Of a DNA stretch of 64,000 nucleotides, positions 47,866 through 60,915 are shown in pieces. How positions within the stretch are numbered: position 1 is the stretch's first letter; every line of letters starts with the position of its first letter. Where the stretch lies: assembly GCF_009730915.1 (NCBI RefSeq), contig NC_052489.1, positions 5,855,622 to 5,919,621 on the forward strand, written 5' to 3'. The stretch is from Dioscorea cayenensis subsp. rotundata (taxonomy: Eukaryota; Streptophyta; Magnoliopsida; Dioscoreales; Dioscoreaceae). The notes under the pieces were generated by a model. It was given only the letters and a program-made list of their open reading frames with translations. It searched no databases and was not told the origin of the DNA. The position numbers and the translations under genes were made by a program.

Positions 47866-47879
47866 TATATATAACAGTA

Positions 47880-49030
47880 CAAGTCTATGAGTACCCAAAC
47901 ACGCTTATGTTTGAAAATTGGATATTATTACATGCACCATCAAAACCAATTAACTATCTATTAAAATTTTAATAATGGAAGAAAGGCAAGTGAAATGTTT
48001 TTGTACTTTTGTATATCTCGAAACATTTGACATTCCATAAATAATTACATATATTATATTGTAATCATGCTTTTTAAGTATTTTGAGTTAATAAAATAAA
48101 TTAATGGTTTAGTGCAATAATACCTAGTTAAATACCAAGGAATAAAAAAATATATATATACACGAAAATTTCAGGGGTATAAGAGGAATTTCGTGATAGT
48201 ATTTGTGTAATTTCATGTTGTAGCAAGTGGTATATATGTAAAAACTGTTCCTGTAATAAATTGAAGGTACAGGTTTAAAGCAAAACAAGGTCAGGCGGAA
48301 CACCACATCATCGTACTCCCTGGGCTGTCCTGCTGTCCAGCTGCGACCTTTTCCTAATAATATAAAATTTTATATATATACAAATATATATAATTTAAAA
48401 ATTAAATAAATAAATAAATATATATATATATATATGATGGTTCATATTCAAGAACTGCAATTCCGACAGTCTGGGCTTCAGTCTGGATCTACGTGGGTCA
48501 AATGTGTCTGACCAATTCCCAGATTTTCTTATTTTTTTGCAGAAAAAAATTTTTAAAAAAATTATAATTTCAGTAAATTCTTCACTATACTCTTTGAATA
48601 TAATTAATAAAACTTTATATAAATTCTTCACTATATCATTATTTTGTTTTCATCTATCTCAGCTTCTGGTCCACGTAAATAGAATAAAAAAAATACTAAA
48701 TATATAATTTTATTAATATTATTAAAATTTAAAAACACCACATATTTAACGTAGATAATAACTAAATTTTTATAAGTATTTTTATTAATATAAACAAGTC
48801 ACGTATCAAAATTTGCACAAACACGAAATTAAAAATTTGTATATTTGTGCACTCATCTTACCTGAGTTAAAGCTTAAATCCATTTTTTAGTAAAACACAA
48901 ACATTTCGTGCAACGCCGGTAGACTAAGAACTTGTTGGCATTAAACTTTTTCATTAAACACAACTTATGAAGTTAAATTTTAATTTCTAACTTAATAAAA
49001 AAAATAAAAGTGACTGAATGACCCTTAGAC
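47880..49030. other. AT-rich intergenic DNA
   Basis: Contains (TAAA)n and (TA)n near 48400-48437 and many A/T runs. No gene or named repeat recognised. Confidence 0.55.
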
Positions 49031-50601
49031 GTGATCACCGGGGTAGTTTCGCTGGTGCCCATAAATGTTTCATTATTATAACGATATGGCCACAAATATT
49101 TTTTTTGTAACGTTGTGGCCACAAAACTATTCTCCAGCTTGATCGATGGCCACAAATGTTTTTAACGTTGTGTCACAAATGTTTGATCATTATAACGATG
49201 TGACAACAAAGGTGTTAGGTCTGACGACGTGGATTGACATTATTTGACAAGTCAAGTAGTGACATGGTAAGAGGAAAGTGACGTGGCATGATGACTCAGC
49301 AAAGGAAGTAATAACTATGATGATGATGTGACAAAATGTTGATGTCATGACATGTGAAGCTACAAGGGTTAGAAGATCATGATGAAAATAATGTTTAGAA
49401 GATATTCCTCTCAATGAAGTCATGTGATGATCAACTATTTTTGGTAAGTGTATTAAGTTAAAAAGATCTCTTCAAGAAGGGCAAGTTTTATTAAAAGTAT
49501 GGTTATCTATCCTTGGTAAGATCCGGGATGATAAATCATATCTTTGATAGAGCTCTTGTTTAGAAAGATCTATTTTAAAGATAAAGGAATATTCTATTTT
49601 TGGCAAGATTTCAAGATCATGAAAATTGCATGGAACTGAGTTTGGTGTGAAGCTATTAGAAGACACATACTAAGTTAGACAAGGACACACTAATGAGATT
49701 ATCAAGACCATATTTAGCAACACAATTTAAAAAAAGATCTAAGAGCTAATTATGGGCGGAGCTATTCAAGGTGACAAATCACACATGAGAGATTTATTGA
49801 AGATGACTTGAGATTTGATTGAAGATTTGAAGATCCAAGCATGGATGATTGAAGATCATACTTGAAGATATTGAAGACTAAACTTGGATGAAGATGATGA
49901 AATTAAGTTTAGTAACAATATTTCCATGAGTCAAACGAAGATCATTTGGGAAGACCAAACTTGGACCAAGTTTGGAAAGAAGATCGGGAGATCTTCGGTG
50001 ACCATCTTTGGTGAGATGGTTGCGTGTGCATTAGTAGGCACATTCCTCGGGAGAGGAGACTTGCTGAAGTGACGTGAGGAAGGAAGCAGCTGCAGGTAGG
50101 AGGATCTCGGTTCGAGTCAACTGCTATGAGACGGACTGAAGGAACCGGGAAGGTTGATGGTCGCAGATTCGGGTGCATCTTGCTAGAACTCAGTCATATT
50201 CAATAAGGTGAGCAATGTTGCAACTGGGTGTTGCAACATCTAACTTTGGAAGGTGTCCAAGTTAGAAAACTACATAGAATTCTAAAAGAGGAAGGTTTAT
50301 TTGGACGTCGGTGCGTCTATACAAGTAAGTAAGGTTGTGCCGAACTGGGTTACGAACTTGCGTGTCTCCTTTCACTTGTTTGATTGTATGTGTATGTCCA
50401 ATCTTTGAGAGAATTATTGAGTGACTTATCTTACTACACTACCCACCGGAACCATCAAAAGGTTTCCCATGTGGATCATGTGTTTTGTGGGCACGTTATC
50501 ATTGTGACCATCAGTGCAACTGGTGAATAGTTTTGTGGTTATAACGTTACAAAAAAAAATATTTGTGGGCATCAGTACAACCGGAGAATAGCCGTGATCA
50601 C
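49031..50601. mobile_element. Foldback/MITE element, interrupted by a solo LTR
   Basis: The outer ends carry GTGATCAC at 49031-49038 and 50594-50601. Inward from each lies an inverted repeat of well over 100 bp (phrases CCACAAATATTTTTTTTGTAACGTT and CCACAAAACTATTC on the left, with their complements on the right). Without the inserted LTR the element is about 320 bp. No coding capacity. Superfamily unassigned. Confidence 0.7.
49213..50457 (+). repeat. Solo LTR (1245 bp) with 5-bp target duplication
   Basis: It starts TGTTAGGTCTGACG and ends GGAACCATCA (TG..CA). A perfect direct repeat AAAGG flanks it at 49208-49212 and 50458-50462. The interior has no gag or pol. A solo LTR arises by recombination between the two LTRs of a full element. 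A diverged relative of its 3' half lies at 32215-32830 on the minus strand. The direction is set by that TG..CA reading and the promoter-distal look of the right part, so strand is less certain than position. Confidence 0.88.
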
Positions 50602-53600
50602 CTAGTACAAATAATTTTTTTTAAAATATATATATATATATATATTTATAGAAAAAGAAAAATGGGGAACAAAGATTGGGGACTGGTGAAGGGACAGTGA
50701 TCAGCTGACAAGCACGTGCAGTCCATATCTAACTAGTAGTTTAGCAAAAAAGTCCCAAAACTTATATATATTTGGAAATAAATTGAATTAGAGCATTATA
50801 TACATATAAATGCTCAGTTGAGGTGACGTTGTAATAATTAAATAATTTCAGTGGGTTTTTTGTTAATAAATAATAATAGTTGTGAAATCCCTGCAGGATG
50901 AAAGAGCTGAGCACTGAGCCTGACTTATGGTACGAAAGAGTTCAGTCTGGTCTGCTGAACCCCCACGTGAGTTGGGGACTATTTAGTAAACAATTATTCT
51001 TTTTCTCTTTTATAGTTTTTAATTTGTTTTTTCATTTTGGTCCCTTGGAACTTAGAAGAAATGGTGGTGTACTTTTTAAAAAAAGTTTTTCTTTTTTGAG
51101 TGTCAAAGCCACCTGAATTTAGTGGAGAAAATTGGGTACGTATTCATATACAAACAGAGATTTTTAAATAATAATAATAATAAATAAACTACTTGTTAAA
51201 ATAAAACATAACAAAAATCTTTTTCTTTATAAAAAAAAATAATTAGCAACCCAAAAGACAAAATATATCAATAATAAAAAAAAATGATTGATGTTTAAGA
51301 GACAATTGACAAAGCATAAGACCAGAATCTATAAAATAAAAACTAAGATGGTTTCGACTTGATTCTTAGTTGTAGAGCTGAAAAAGCTAAAAAAAAAATT
51401 AAGAATATGATAGTAAATGCAAAGATTTACAATTTATTTTAATTAATTTATTTTTTGAATCTATAAAAAATTCAAGTTAGAAAGTATAATTAATTTTAAT
51501 AAGAATCGAAAGAAACATATTGAAACAATTATTAAAAATGCATCCAAACTCTAAAAGTAAATAATTATTAATAAAAAAGTTGATTGGGTACTTTATTATT
51601 ATTATTATTATTATGAGAAAAGTAAGTAAAAACAAAAATAAAAATAATTTATGTGGTTTTATTAGGTTATGCCAGAAAAAAAAAACCAATTTATTTAAGG
51701 GGAATTTGAGGAGAAACACCAACAAGGCATAAAAAATGTATAATTCATAAACCCCTCTCATAATACTAGTAGAAATACTCTCTGTGATCGAAAGTCAATC
51801 GGATTTCTTTTAAAAACTATTTGTTTTATTCTTTCAAAAATATGTATTCTTTTGATCATTTTTAATTGATTTTGACTGATATTTTAACTAATTTTTTTAT
51901 AAACTAGAGGGTATAATAAATTCATTAGTATGGCATGAGGAGCTCTAAATGAAATTTTGTTCTAATAATATTTATATATTTATAATAGATACATAATTTG
52001 AAAACATTATTTAGATAATTATAAATTTTATGAGGGTATAAATACAATCATAGGTAGAGTCGAAGTACACGTGTTTATGAAAATCCCAATACAAATTCCA
52101 AGAAGCACTTGGGAGTCCAAAACAGTGCACTAGTGTCACATAACTACCTCCCAAAACACATATTATTTTGTGGCAAACTTTGGGACAAATGAAAAGTTAT
52201 TTATTTATTTTTTTTAAACCCTAAGAATCCCATTCCAAATTACGAGGAGAATAAGGATGAGCTATTTCACACATATTCCAAGTTTTAAAAGTAATTATTT
52301 TATTTATCAATTATATAAAATATATCATTCATGGCATTATTGAAACTCATAAATTTTCTGTATTAAATTTGCATTTGTTCTTCCATTTTATTTTATTTTA
52401 TTTTATTTTGCTTTAAAACAAGAAGTGACACAGGTCCCTCCAACTTTTCAATTTTTAAAAAATCTTTAAAATTTATCAAATATTTAAAACCATTCTGTGT
52501 TACCAAACTTTTAGTTTTAAATAAAAATTAAAATAAAATTATAAAATTATCTTTATGTCAAAGCAATCGTGTTATAATTTTATGTCTTCTGTTAAAACAA
52601 AAGTTATTTTCAATATTTTATTAAAAATTTTTGCAAAAAAATAAGTTCACGACACAAAAACTAAAGATTACAATAAATAAATAAATTATAGAACAAGAAG
52701 AAGCATGAAAATGTAAATAGAGTTTTTAATTTTTTTTTAAATAAAATAAAGATTTCTAATTAAAAGTGAGATAGAGAAAAAAAATAAATTATAGAACAAG
52801 AAGAAGAATGAAAATGTAAATAGAGTTTTTGATTTTTTTAAAAAAATAAAGATTTCTGATTAAAAGTGAGATAGAGAGTTGGAAATGGGGGGATGGATGA
52901 TAGCAATGAGAATATTTCATGATTAAATGTGCAAATATAACAATGCAGAGGAAGTAAGATTGCAACTTTAGGAGCTGCTTCACATGAAGCAATGGCCGCA
53001 TGGCATGGCCTTCAAGTCAGAGTACACTTGAGTACAATACATGCCCAGTAGTGATGGGAAAAGAAAAGCAAAAGAAAAACACACTCTCACACAGTCACAC
53101 ATGATTTGATTCTCCTTTCCACTTTATGACACCCTGTTTATGTTTCTCTATTTTCATTTCTATTTATTTTAATTTTGGTGTTTTCATTCTAATTATAATT
53201 TTAAATATATACAAACTCACTCAACAAAATTCAGAAATGCAATTACTATGCCATGCTGTGAATTTTTATCGTTTTTTATCATTTCCTTGATTCGTTGTGT
53301 TATTTTTATTATTTTTATTTTTTATAAAATATGAATAAACCATGTATCAAAACATGTGCGTACCAAAATTAATCTCTCAATACATACATCATTGATCTCA
53401 CATAACATGGACTAGGGTTTGAACCAATTCTTTAATAAAGATGAATACCTTAATAATAATAGATCAAGAAGTTGTAGTGGTTAATCTATAAGTGCATTGT
53501 AATTTATTTGTAATTCTTCTTCAATTGCTAGCGGAGTGAAGAGTGACAATAAAAACAATAAATTCTTTCTTTTTTCTTCAACCAATCACATGGTCATGAT

Positions 53601-54043
53601 CAATGTGGAAACTCAAACAAACATTGCACAAAAGTAAATAAATAAAATTCAAGAAAGTGGGGAAAATAAAAAAACTCATCATGGATGTTCCTCATCACCA
53701 CATCAAAGAAACCTCATGAACACAAATGAAAGGAGACACCACAAATATAGCTCCACTACAACACCATCCATAACAGACCCAACCTTGGGAAATTAGAAAA
53801 AAAAAACAAATAATTACACACATTGATTGATGATTCATTCAATACATACATACATTGATTCCCCCATGAACAACAAACACATCAATACATGTTAGCTAGA
53901 TCACTGTTTTCCCTTTCTTAATTTCCTCTCTCTCTCTATTTTTTCTCTAGACTCTTGATATCAAATATAAAATCAAACCTTTTCTGCAGGTTTCAAAGCT
54001 ATGAATTTTTTTTTTTTCTTTTTTTTTAAATAGTTTTTATTTT
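50602..54043. other. Long AT-rich intergenic stretch
   Basis: Apart from the tandem duplication at 52683-52876, a (TTA)n near 51597-51613 and (TTTTA)n near 52388-52408, I see no gene, no splice-consistent coding frame and no named repeat. The 3' UTR of the minus-strand EPFL gene is in its last part. Confidence 0.55.
52683..52876. repeat. Tandem duplication of about 100 bp
   Basis: Two adjacent copies begin AAATTATAGAACAAGAAGAA and end AAAAGTGAGATAGAGA (starts near 52683 and 52786), with a few differences and different A/T run lengths. Confidence 0.85.
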
Positions 54044-54479
54044 TCATGGCATGAAGAGCTTATTCCCACATTTGCATCTCCAAGCCTCAGGGTAGTACTC
54101 CAAAGGAATGCTCCTCCCAGGCTGAATAGCCACGTGGACAGGCCGGCAAGGGAAGCACCGGCCACACCGTTCCCGGCACGTCGGCGGCGAGGAGCCCGGT
54201 CCGGAGAGCCGACGCCGGGAAAGCAGCACCCATTCATCATTCTCTCTTTGTCTCATCTCCTCATTCTCCATCTTCTCCCTTCTCATCATTCCCACTAACT
54301 CATCACCCCCTTTTCACATAAATATAAATACAAATAAAAGAAAAATGAAGTAAAAAAATTAGATTTTGAAAGGAGAAGAGTGAGAAAAATGGGAGCTTGG
54401 AGAGAGGATTACCGAGAGCTAAGATGAAGAAGAGAAAAGCAAACGCTGCTGAGATGCGGAGGTGGCGGAGGACGGCCAT
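54044..54479 (-). CDS. EPFL: EPIDERMAL PATTERNING FACTOR-like secreted peptide (EPFL4/5/6 type)
   Basis: Secreted cysteine-rich signal peptide perceived by ERECTA-family receptor kinases; in this subfamily the known roles are in stem and organ growth and vascular patterning. Exons (minus): 54479-54413 and 54294-54044, 318 nt, 105 residues; the phase-1 intron cuts after the signal peptide. Residues 1-22 form the hydrophobic signal (core AAFAFLFFILAL). A charged propeptide follows (MMRREKMENEEMRQRE..). The mature domain begins around SGPGSSPPTC and has six Cys in the pattern C-x3-C-x2-C-x2-C-(loop)-C-x-C. It ends EYYPEAWRCKCGNKLFMP, the signature of EPFL4/5/6 proteins. Which of the three it equals cannot be decided here. 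The leader on the minus strand contains GTT/AAC and TTCTCC runs near 54574-54660. Confidence 0.92.
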
Positions 54480-55198
54480 GGCCGGAGCTTGCTTGCTGTG
54501 AAGCTGAAGCAGTGTTGTAGTAGTTGTTTCTTTTCTCTTGAGACAAAGATCAAAAGAGAAGGAAATTTAAGGGTGTTGTTGTTGTTGTTGTTGTTGTAGT
54601 ACTAGTAATGAAGAACGGAGAGAAAGAGAAGAAGAAGGTGAAGGAGAAGGAGAAGGAGAGGTTGGTAACAATGGGGGGACATTGGGGTTGGGACTTGACT
54701 TCTTCACTGAGAAGTGCTTTGCTTTACAAACATCTCTTTTCTCTTCTCATCTGAGTCATCTCTTTCTTGTTTTCATACTATATGCTAAATACTATACTAC
54801 ACCACACTATGACCTTTTCTTTTGTGTTACTATTTTAATTTTTTTTTATTATTTATTTATATATGTGTATGTGTGTGTATATATAATTTATTCAGAAATG
54901 GAAATAACAAGGGAATTCTTTTCTAAGTATATAGTCCATGTGATGTGACTTGGGTTTAGTGGTTTTCTTTAAGCAAATGCACATTATTTTATTTTATTTT
55001 ATTTTTATGAACTCAAAAATAATTTATATAGGTTTTTTAATTTGGAGAATGATTTGACTTTTTGAATGGGTGATTTTATTTATTTATTTAAATATTTTAA
55101 TAATTTGTAATAACCACTCTATACACCCTTAAATCCTGAACCATGTTTTAAAAAAAAATTTTGAATCTTAATTTGTCTTACGTATTGGAGTTTAATCA

Positions 55199-55235
<37 letters not shown>

Positions 55236-56088
55236 TACTGCTGTGATGGTTGAGTAATTTTATTTTATCAATTTCTTTGATATTACTTTTGTATTTTTTT
55301 TTTCTTCAATTTTTTATTTATAATTTAGTAAAGGTAGAAATGGATTAGGATGCTTGATTTCTTCAATCCATCTCAATAAAGTGCCATAATTGCTGAATTA
55401 GGATGTAAAAAGGAAAAAAATAATAAATCAATAATTGGTATAAAAGTTATACTTTCTCAAATTGCATTGGAGACTTGGGAGTGAGCAATAAATGAGATTG
55501 GGCGTAGCCGTATCCTTACATGGGTGCCTGTTTGACATTTATCACAGTGTAAGTACACTTATTATTCCATTGAAAACCTTATAGTTTCTTACTATTACTT
55601 TAAACAGTTTTATGAATTAACTATTTTGACCTAGTAACTTTTTCATGATGAACAACAAGTTTTTGAACTGGTGACTTTCATTTCGTTCCACCCTCAATAG
55701 GCATGAAATTGAAAATCCTAAATAATCTTACAATCAAAAGTAGTGAGTTATTATTGTAATTTTTTCCCATGAAAATCACTTGATTTTAATGTACAGTGAC
55801 ACTAATCCAAATCCTCTACCTTTTATTTGGTTTGAGGTTTTTGAAGTAGTGAGAAAAAAGTTTAGAAGTGTGAAATGTATTTGGTTGAGGGAATAAAAAA
55901 AAAAAGAGTTTGGAGGGTGTTTCACCCCTCCAAATTCCTCACATTCTACTCATTCAAATTGGGCCGTTTGGGAGGGGTGAGATTATTAAAAAAAATTAAT
56001 GTTTAAATTTTTATAAAAATACCAAATTATCTTTTATTAATTTAAAAAATTAGCATAATAATTTTTTAAAATTTAATTTCAACTTTCA

Positions 56089-56128
<40 letters not shown>

Positions 56129-56351
56129 TTAATGTGTCAATTGAACATTAATAATAATATTATTTTATAATAATAATAATATAAAATGATAAATAAATAT
56201 AAAAAATTCAGTATTTATAGTATTATTTTAAAAATTATATTATTATTTATATAATATATACTTACTATTAATTCTATCCCCAAAATCATTATTTCTTAAG
56301 AGTTTGCATTTGTTGGACATTTGGTCTGCTATGATTGGCAGATAAAAGTTA

Positions 56352-56585
56352 TTTGTTGGATTGCTGGTACACGTTAACATCTGTTGGTGTTCTTAGTTTG
56401 TACCCCTCTAACCCTACCTTTCTCCTTTCAATGTGGAGCCGGCACTGGTACATGTTAACATTTGTTGCCCGCGACTGAGCATACTCGACTAATTGATTGA
56501 GTTGTTTGTTGGATTGCTGGTACACATTAATATCTATTTGTGTTCTTGATTTATGCCTCTCTCAATGTGGAGCCGGTGTTGGTAA
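56352..56585. repeat. Imperfect direct repeat, 155 bp apart
   Basis: TTTGTTGGATTGCTGGTACAC at about 56352 and 56507 begins two related stretches. Each also has the phrase CAATGTGGAGCCGG near its end (about 56430 and 56562). The second lacks a 19-bp piece present in the first. Confidence 0.8.
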
Positions 56586-57486
56586 TAATATTATTACTAA
56601 TACTAATATTAATATTAATAAAGTTTGTATAAAATAATTTTATATATAAAAATATTATTATGACCGATTTTATATAAAAAAATAATTACTAAAATACACA
56701 TTATATCTCTCCTCACTTTTTTTTATTCCTCCTACTAACCGAAAAAAATAAATAAATTATCCCGTCACACTTCTCTTTTGGACTAAATATAAATTTTATT
56801 TTTTTAAATCATTCATTCTCTCCCCCTCCTGACTCTTTCTCATTCCCGAACAAAAAAGTATTCAAAAACCATGTAAAAGGTATTTATTCCATGAGAGTTT
56901 GAATTTTTTTGTGCGGATTTTAAAAACACAAAATGAGAACGTGTGAGGAATTAATTGTGCACATATCTCATTTGTTAAAAAAACAAAAAAAGAAAACTCG
57001 AAAATAAAAAGAATTTCAGTGTCATATGGCCTACATTACTTTAAAAAAACAAATTGACCAGTGGTAAAAATAAATAGGCTGTTTTAAAGTAGTTAAATAA
57101 TTCTAAACCAAACTTTGTAGATATCAATCCAATTGTTCACACTTCAGATTAGATCTGACAGTAATTTTCTGTTCAAAGTAAAAGCATATATATAAACTTC
57201 AGTGCCACACGGGAAGTGGTATTTCATAATCAATATTTTAGAAATATAAAAAATAAAATTAAAAAAAAACACAAAATATAATAACCATATTAAATATTTG
57301 GAATCAAGTACATGATATAAAAATAGATTTTATAATAAATTTTGTCTTTCATATAAAATCCATAATAAATTGTCTTCATTATATGTGAAAGCAGGGATTC
57401 TATAGTGAAACAGTGAATGCAACCAGAGGAATAAGATTGTGTCAGCTTTTGAACAACTCCACATACATTCAATTAGGAAGAAAAAT

Positions 57487-57520
<34 letters not shown>

Positions 57521-57522
57521 AA

Positions 57523-57721
57523 TCAGGAGTTGGAAGTAGAAGTGAAGTGTTTGGCATTTGGAGAAGCTGCATGTGGCTTTTGATGAAGTGATCCTTTTGG
57601 CATGTTTTGCTCTTTAAGTCCATTCCCAGAAAAGTCCTCTTGACTTGACTGCTCAGAGTAATGGCTTCCCCCCATCTCTTCTTTGATGGGTTTTCTCACT
57701 GCTATCAAGACTAGAGAAAAT
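57523..57721 (-). CDS. Possible small terminal exon, unrecognised
   Basis: Downstream of a usable acceptor (TTTTCTCTAG, ending near 57708-57712) a polar frame of about 60 residues stays open to a TGA at 57523-57525. It contains VRKPIKEEMGGSHYSEQSS and ends ..KHFTSTSNS. Its composition differs from the surrounding AT-driven frames, which is the only positive sign. I do not recognise a family and could not find a convincing upstream exon. It may equally be a chance open frame in a non-coding transcript. Confidence 0.2.
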
Positions 57722-60031
57722 ATGTCCCCAAGTTTACCATCTCCTTAATTTATATATTCACTCTTTATATATATATATATATATATAATATTTATCTTTG
57801 TGATCTCTCACCTTGATTTTCCTCACAATATATATATATATATATATTACTCTCATCATGAATTCATCATTTGTTTCTATCTAAGATTTTGTTTTCTTGA
57901 AATGTCTCATCAGCTTTTCCTTGACACTAGCTTGGAAATGAAAAACTCTGGTTAAAAATGGGAAACAACATTTGGTGTTTTCTTCATTTTTGTGCCTCTC
58001 ATGTGTCTCTTCAATTTTATCATCCTTTTCTCCTTATATTGACTTCTTCATAGATGTAATTAACTTGAAACTTGATCTATTAATAAATTAACAAAACCTT
58101 TTTACTTCTTTCAACAAGACTCACAGACACATGAACAGTTAGTTTTTTAAAGATTGGATCTATTTCAAAGACCAAAAAGGACGCACACAGACACACAGTC
58201 AATAAAAAAAAAAGTCATGAGAAGAAGAGGAAATGAGTGAGATGTGATATCATATGCTCTGAGAGATAAACATGAAAGAAGAGTTAGCAGTGATCATCAG
58301 ATGATATCAGAGAATGCAGTAGCCACTCATGTAACCTTGTCCATAGTGCAATGTGCATGTGGGAGCACATAAACATACAGCAATGTGTATATATATCTCA
58401 CAAGGAAAGCTGACACAACCAACGCAAACAAACATGCTTTGTCTATGAATATATATTGAATAGTGTTGAGATGGTCATGTAGACATAGATAGATATATAC
58501 ACACATGCATACATATATAGAGAGTAAGAGAGAAAGAATTGAGAGAAAAAGGGGTGCATGATATGATGCATTGAATGGTATGGGACCCAAAAGAGACTTT
58601 TTGTAATAGCAAGCATGGGGCCAAGAAGGTCAGAGGCTGAACGTGGTTGGTCCTCAACCTCTTTTGACCAAACCCTCACGTGTGAGCCTGGGACAAGTGT
58701 AAGCTTACCACCTCCTCCTCCTACACACTTGCAGCATATATTAATCTTCTTCTATCTTTTGTGTGTGTGTGTGTGTGGGTGTGTGTTAATGTTTTCATTC
58801 ATCATGTACAATGGCTAATCATATATATTGTCAATCTTTTTCTTTCTCTCTATTTCCATCAACATCATTATCTCTTTCCAAAGCTGTCAATGGGTCCAAA
58901 TATTTATATTTTTTAGGGGTTTGAGTCTGACTTTGACACATGCTTGTTATGCTTAATTTTAATTGCTTTTATGTTATTAAACAACCAAAATTAAATTTGC
59001 ATCTCCTTCTTGATTACTTCTACTTATATCTACTTAATTTAAAATGAACATATTGCTAATTTATTTTTGTTCTAAAAAATTATACAAACAATAGGATGTT
59101 GTCTTCTCTTACAATTATTACAATTTGTCAAAAATACACAAATGATTGATTAGTCATTCATTGAAACATAATTCGCAGTAACAGCCATATGAAAGTGCTA
59201 ATTATCCACAATATATTTATAGCAGTTAAATGGATACACATAATATAAATTAACATATCAAATTATAATAAAGTTCAAATACTCAGTCACACATCAACAT
59301 AATATTGTTTGTTGGGGGTTATCATTCCATGCAACCATCAGTAGTACTCCAGGAAGAAAGCAACATGCCATTTGCTGCAATTCAATGACTAAAAGCAAAC
59401 CACAACCAAACTTATACCAATATACATTATATAATTTCTGAAACATTATATATAGAAAAAAAAAAATGAACATATTTATATATGAAAGGGAGAGGTGAGT
59501 TGAATAGTAGATGCTACAGTGCTGTCTTGGTGCAGTCAGTGACAAGTGATGAAATCCTTATCAATAGTTTTGAAAGAATACAAGGCAGCAGTGCATACAC
59601 CAGCTAATCATGAAAGTGAAATAAAAATGCATGTTAGATGTCAAGCAACTGATATATAATTAATTAATAATATACAATTTCTTTTTAACTTTATATTTAT
59701 TTGTATTACGGGAAAGTACGTACATTATAATTAGTGTCTAGACATATATAATCAACTTTTGATCATCATGATTTAGCTATCATTGGATGCTAGGAGGAAG
59801 ATATATTTCACACATTTATGCTATTTTAGTAACCAATAATTAATAATTACAAGTTCTTTGAGATATATTAGCACAAAGATGCTGATTGTGCAAGTGATGT
59901 GATAGTATAAAATTATAGATCGAATAAGTGATGTACGTTTTTTTTAAAAAAAAATCAATTATTCAAAAAAAACCCAAAAAAATCTAATTAATTAAAAATT
60001 GTTATAAACAAATATTTTAATGGATACCTAC

Positions 60032-60350
60032 TGTAGCAGCCGGTATTACTGTAGCAACTTCTAGATATTACTGTAGCAGCCGCCGGTACTGTTACTATTC
60101 CACCAACCAGGGTATTTTGGACCGTCGGATCGAATCGATCCTAGCCGTTCATTCAACTCTTGTAACCCTATAAATACCCCCTCATTTGTATACTTTGGGA
60201 TATAGAGAAGAGAAAGAAAAGAGAAAGAATATAGAGAAATAATAAAAGAAAGAAGAAGAAATTAATTCTTCAGGGTTTTGGGTTTTTGGTAAATACTCTG
60301 GCTCTCTATTCTTATTATTATCTTTAAATTTATAACATATATTCTTAACA
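60032..60350 (+). repeat. 5' LTR of copia element 3 (start approximate)
   Basis: Three copies of ATTACTGTAGCA or CTACTGTAGCAG lie in its first 50 bp. A TATA box CTATAAATA lies at 60169-60177, a purine-rich leader follows, and the LTR ends TTCTTAACA just before the primer-binding region. The start may instead be TG at 60021. Confidence 0.7.
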
Positions 60351-60649
60351 CGTTATCAGCACGAATTTGCTCATATTATTTTAATTTTCTTTGGCTTATA
60401 TAATATATATATTATATATGTGGAATCCATTTCTAACACTGAATGCAGGAAGGATCGACAGGTAATATAATACTAGCAAACCATACATTTTATTCAGTTA
60501 ACAATACATAAGATTTTCTTAGAAGCATACATAAAAAACATACAGTACTAAAGCCACTAAGGCTAATATTACCAGTACTTTTAAAATAAACAACAAAAAC
60601 AATAATATTATTATTACAATGAAGTTTTCCACCAAATCCAAATTATCAA

Positions 60650-60840
60650 GCATCATCTTCTCCTAAGTTTTCGCGGCGACCCTCCGATCCCGGCGATCGT
60701 TGACAAAATCAGGTAAAAACCTGCCGGGCCCTTTTTCTCTTCTCCGTCGCCCTACTCCGCCGGCCCCTTCGAGTCTCTCCGTCGGCGACTCGGCCGGCTT
60801 TTCTCCGTCGGCCCCCTACTTTCTTCTCTCCCTTATCTTT
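60650..60840 (+). other. GC-rich segment in the copia leader
   Basis: A 190-bp block rich in C, G and pyrimidines (phrases TCCGTCGGCGACTCGGCCGG, CCTCCGATCCCGGCGATCG) sits between AT-rich leader parts. It resembles a plant gene 5' leader more than retrotransposon DNA. A donor-like CAG/GTAAAA at 60710-60715 is inside it. Origin unknown. Confidence 0.5.
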
Positions 60841-60915
60841 TACTTCTTCTTCCCTTTTAACTTATAATCACTTTCAAACAAATTTTAATTCCCAATGCTG
60901 CAATAATCGCAGCGT

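Larger units (their letters stand above)
54480..60031. other. Long AT-rich intergenic region
   Basis: Simple repeats: (GTT)n about 54574-54596, (GGAGAA)n about 54636-54660, (TTA)n 55203-55233 and 56092-56126, (TA)n at 57502-57520, 57766-57786 and 57833-57847, (GT)n 58760-58776. The motif pair at 56352-56585 and a weak exon candidate at 57523-57721 are listed separately. 55860-56000 and 56700-56890 contain pyrimidine- and purine-rich blocks that could be ends of a degraded MITE, but I could not pair them. No well-supported gene. Confidence 0.55.

Noticed and set aside
58327-58818. Frames around 58327-58818 on both strands as small genes
   Set aside because: Driven by TATA/GT microsatellites, with no conserved motif or consistent splice sites.
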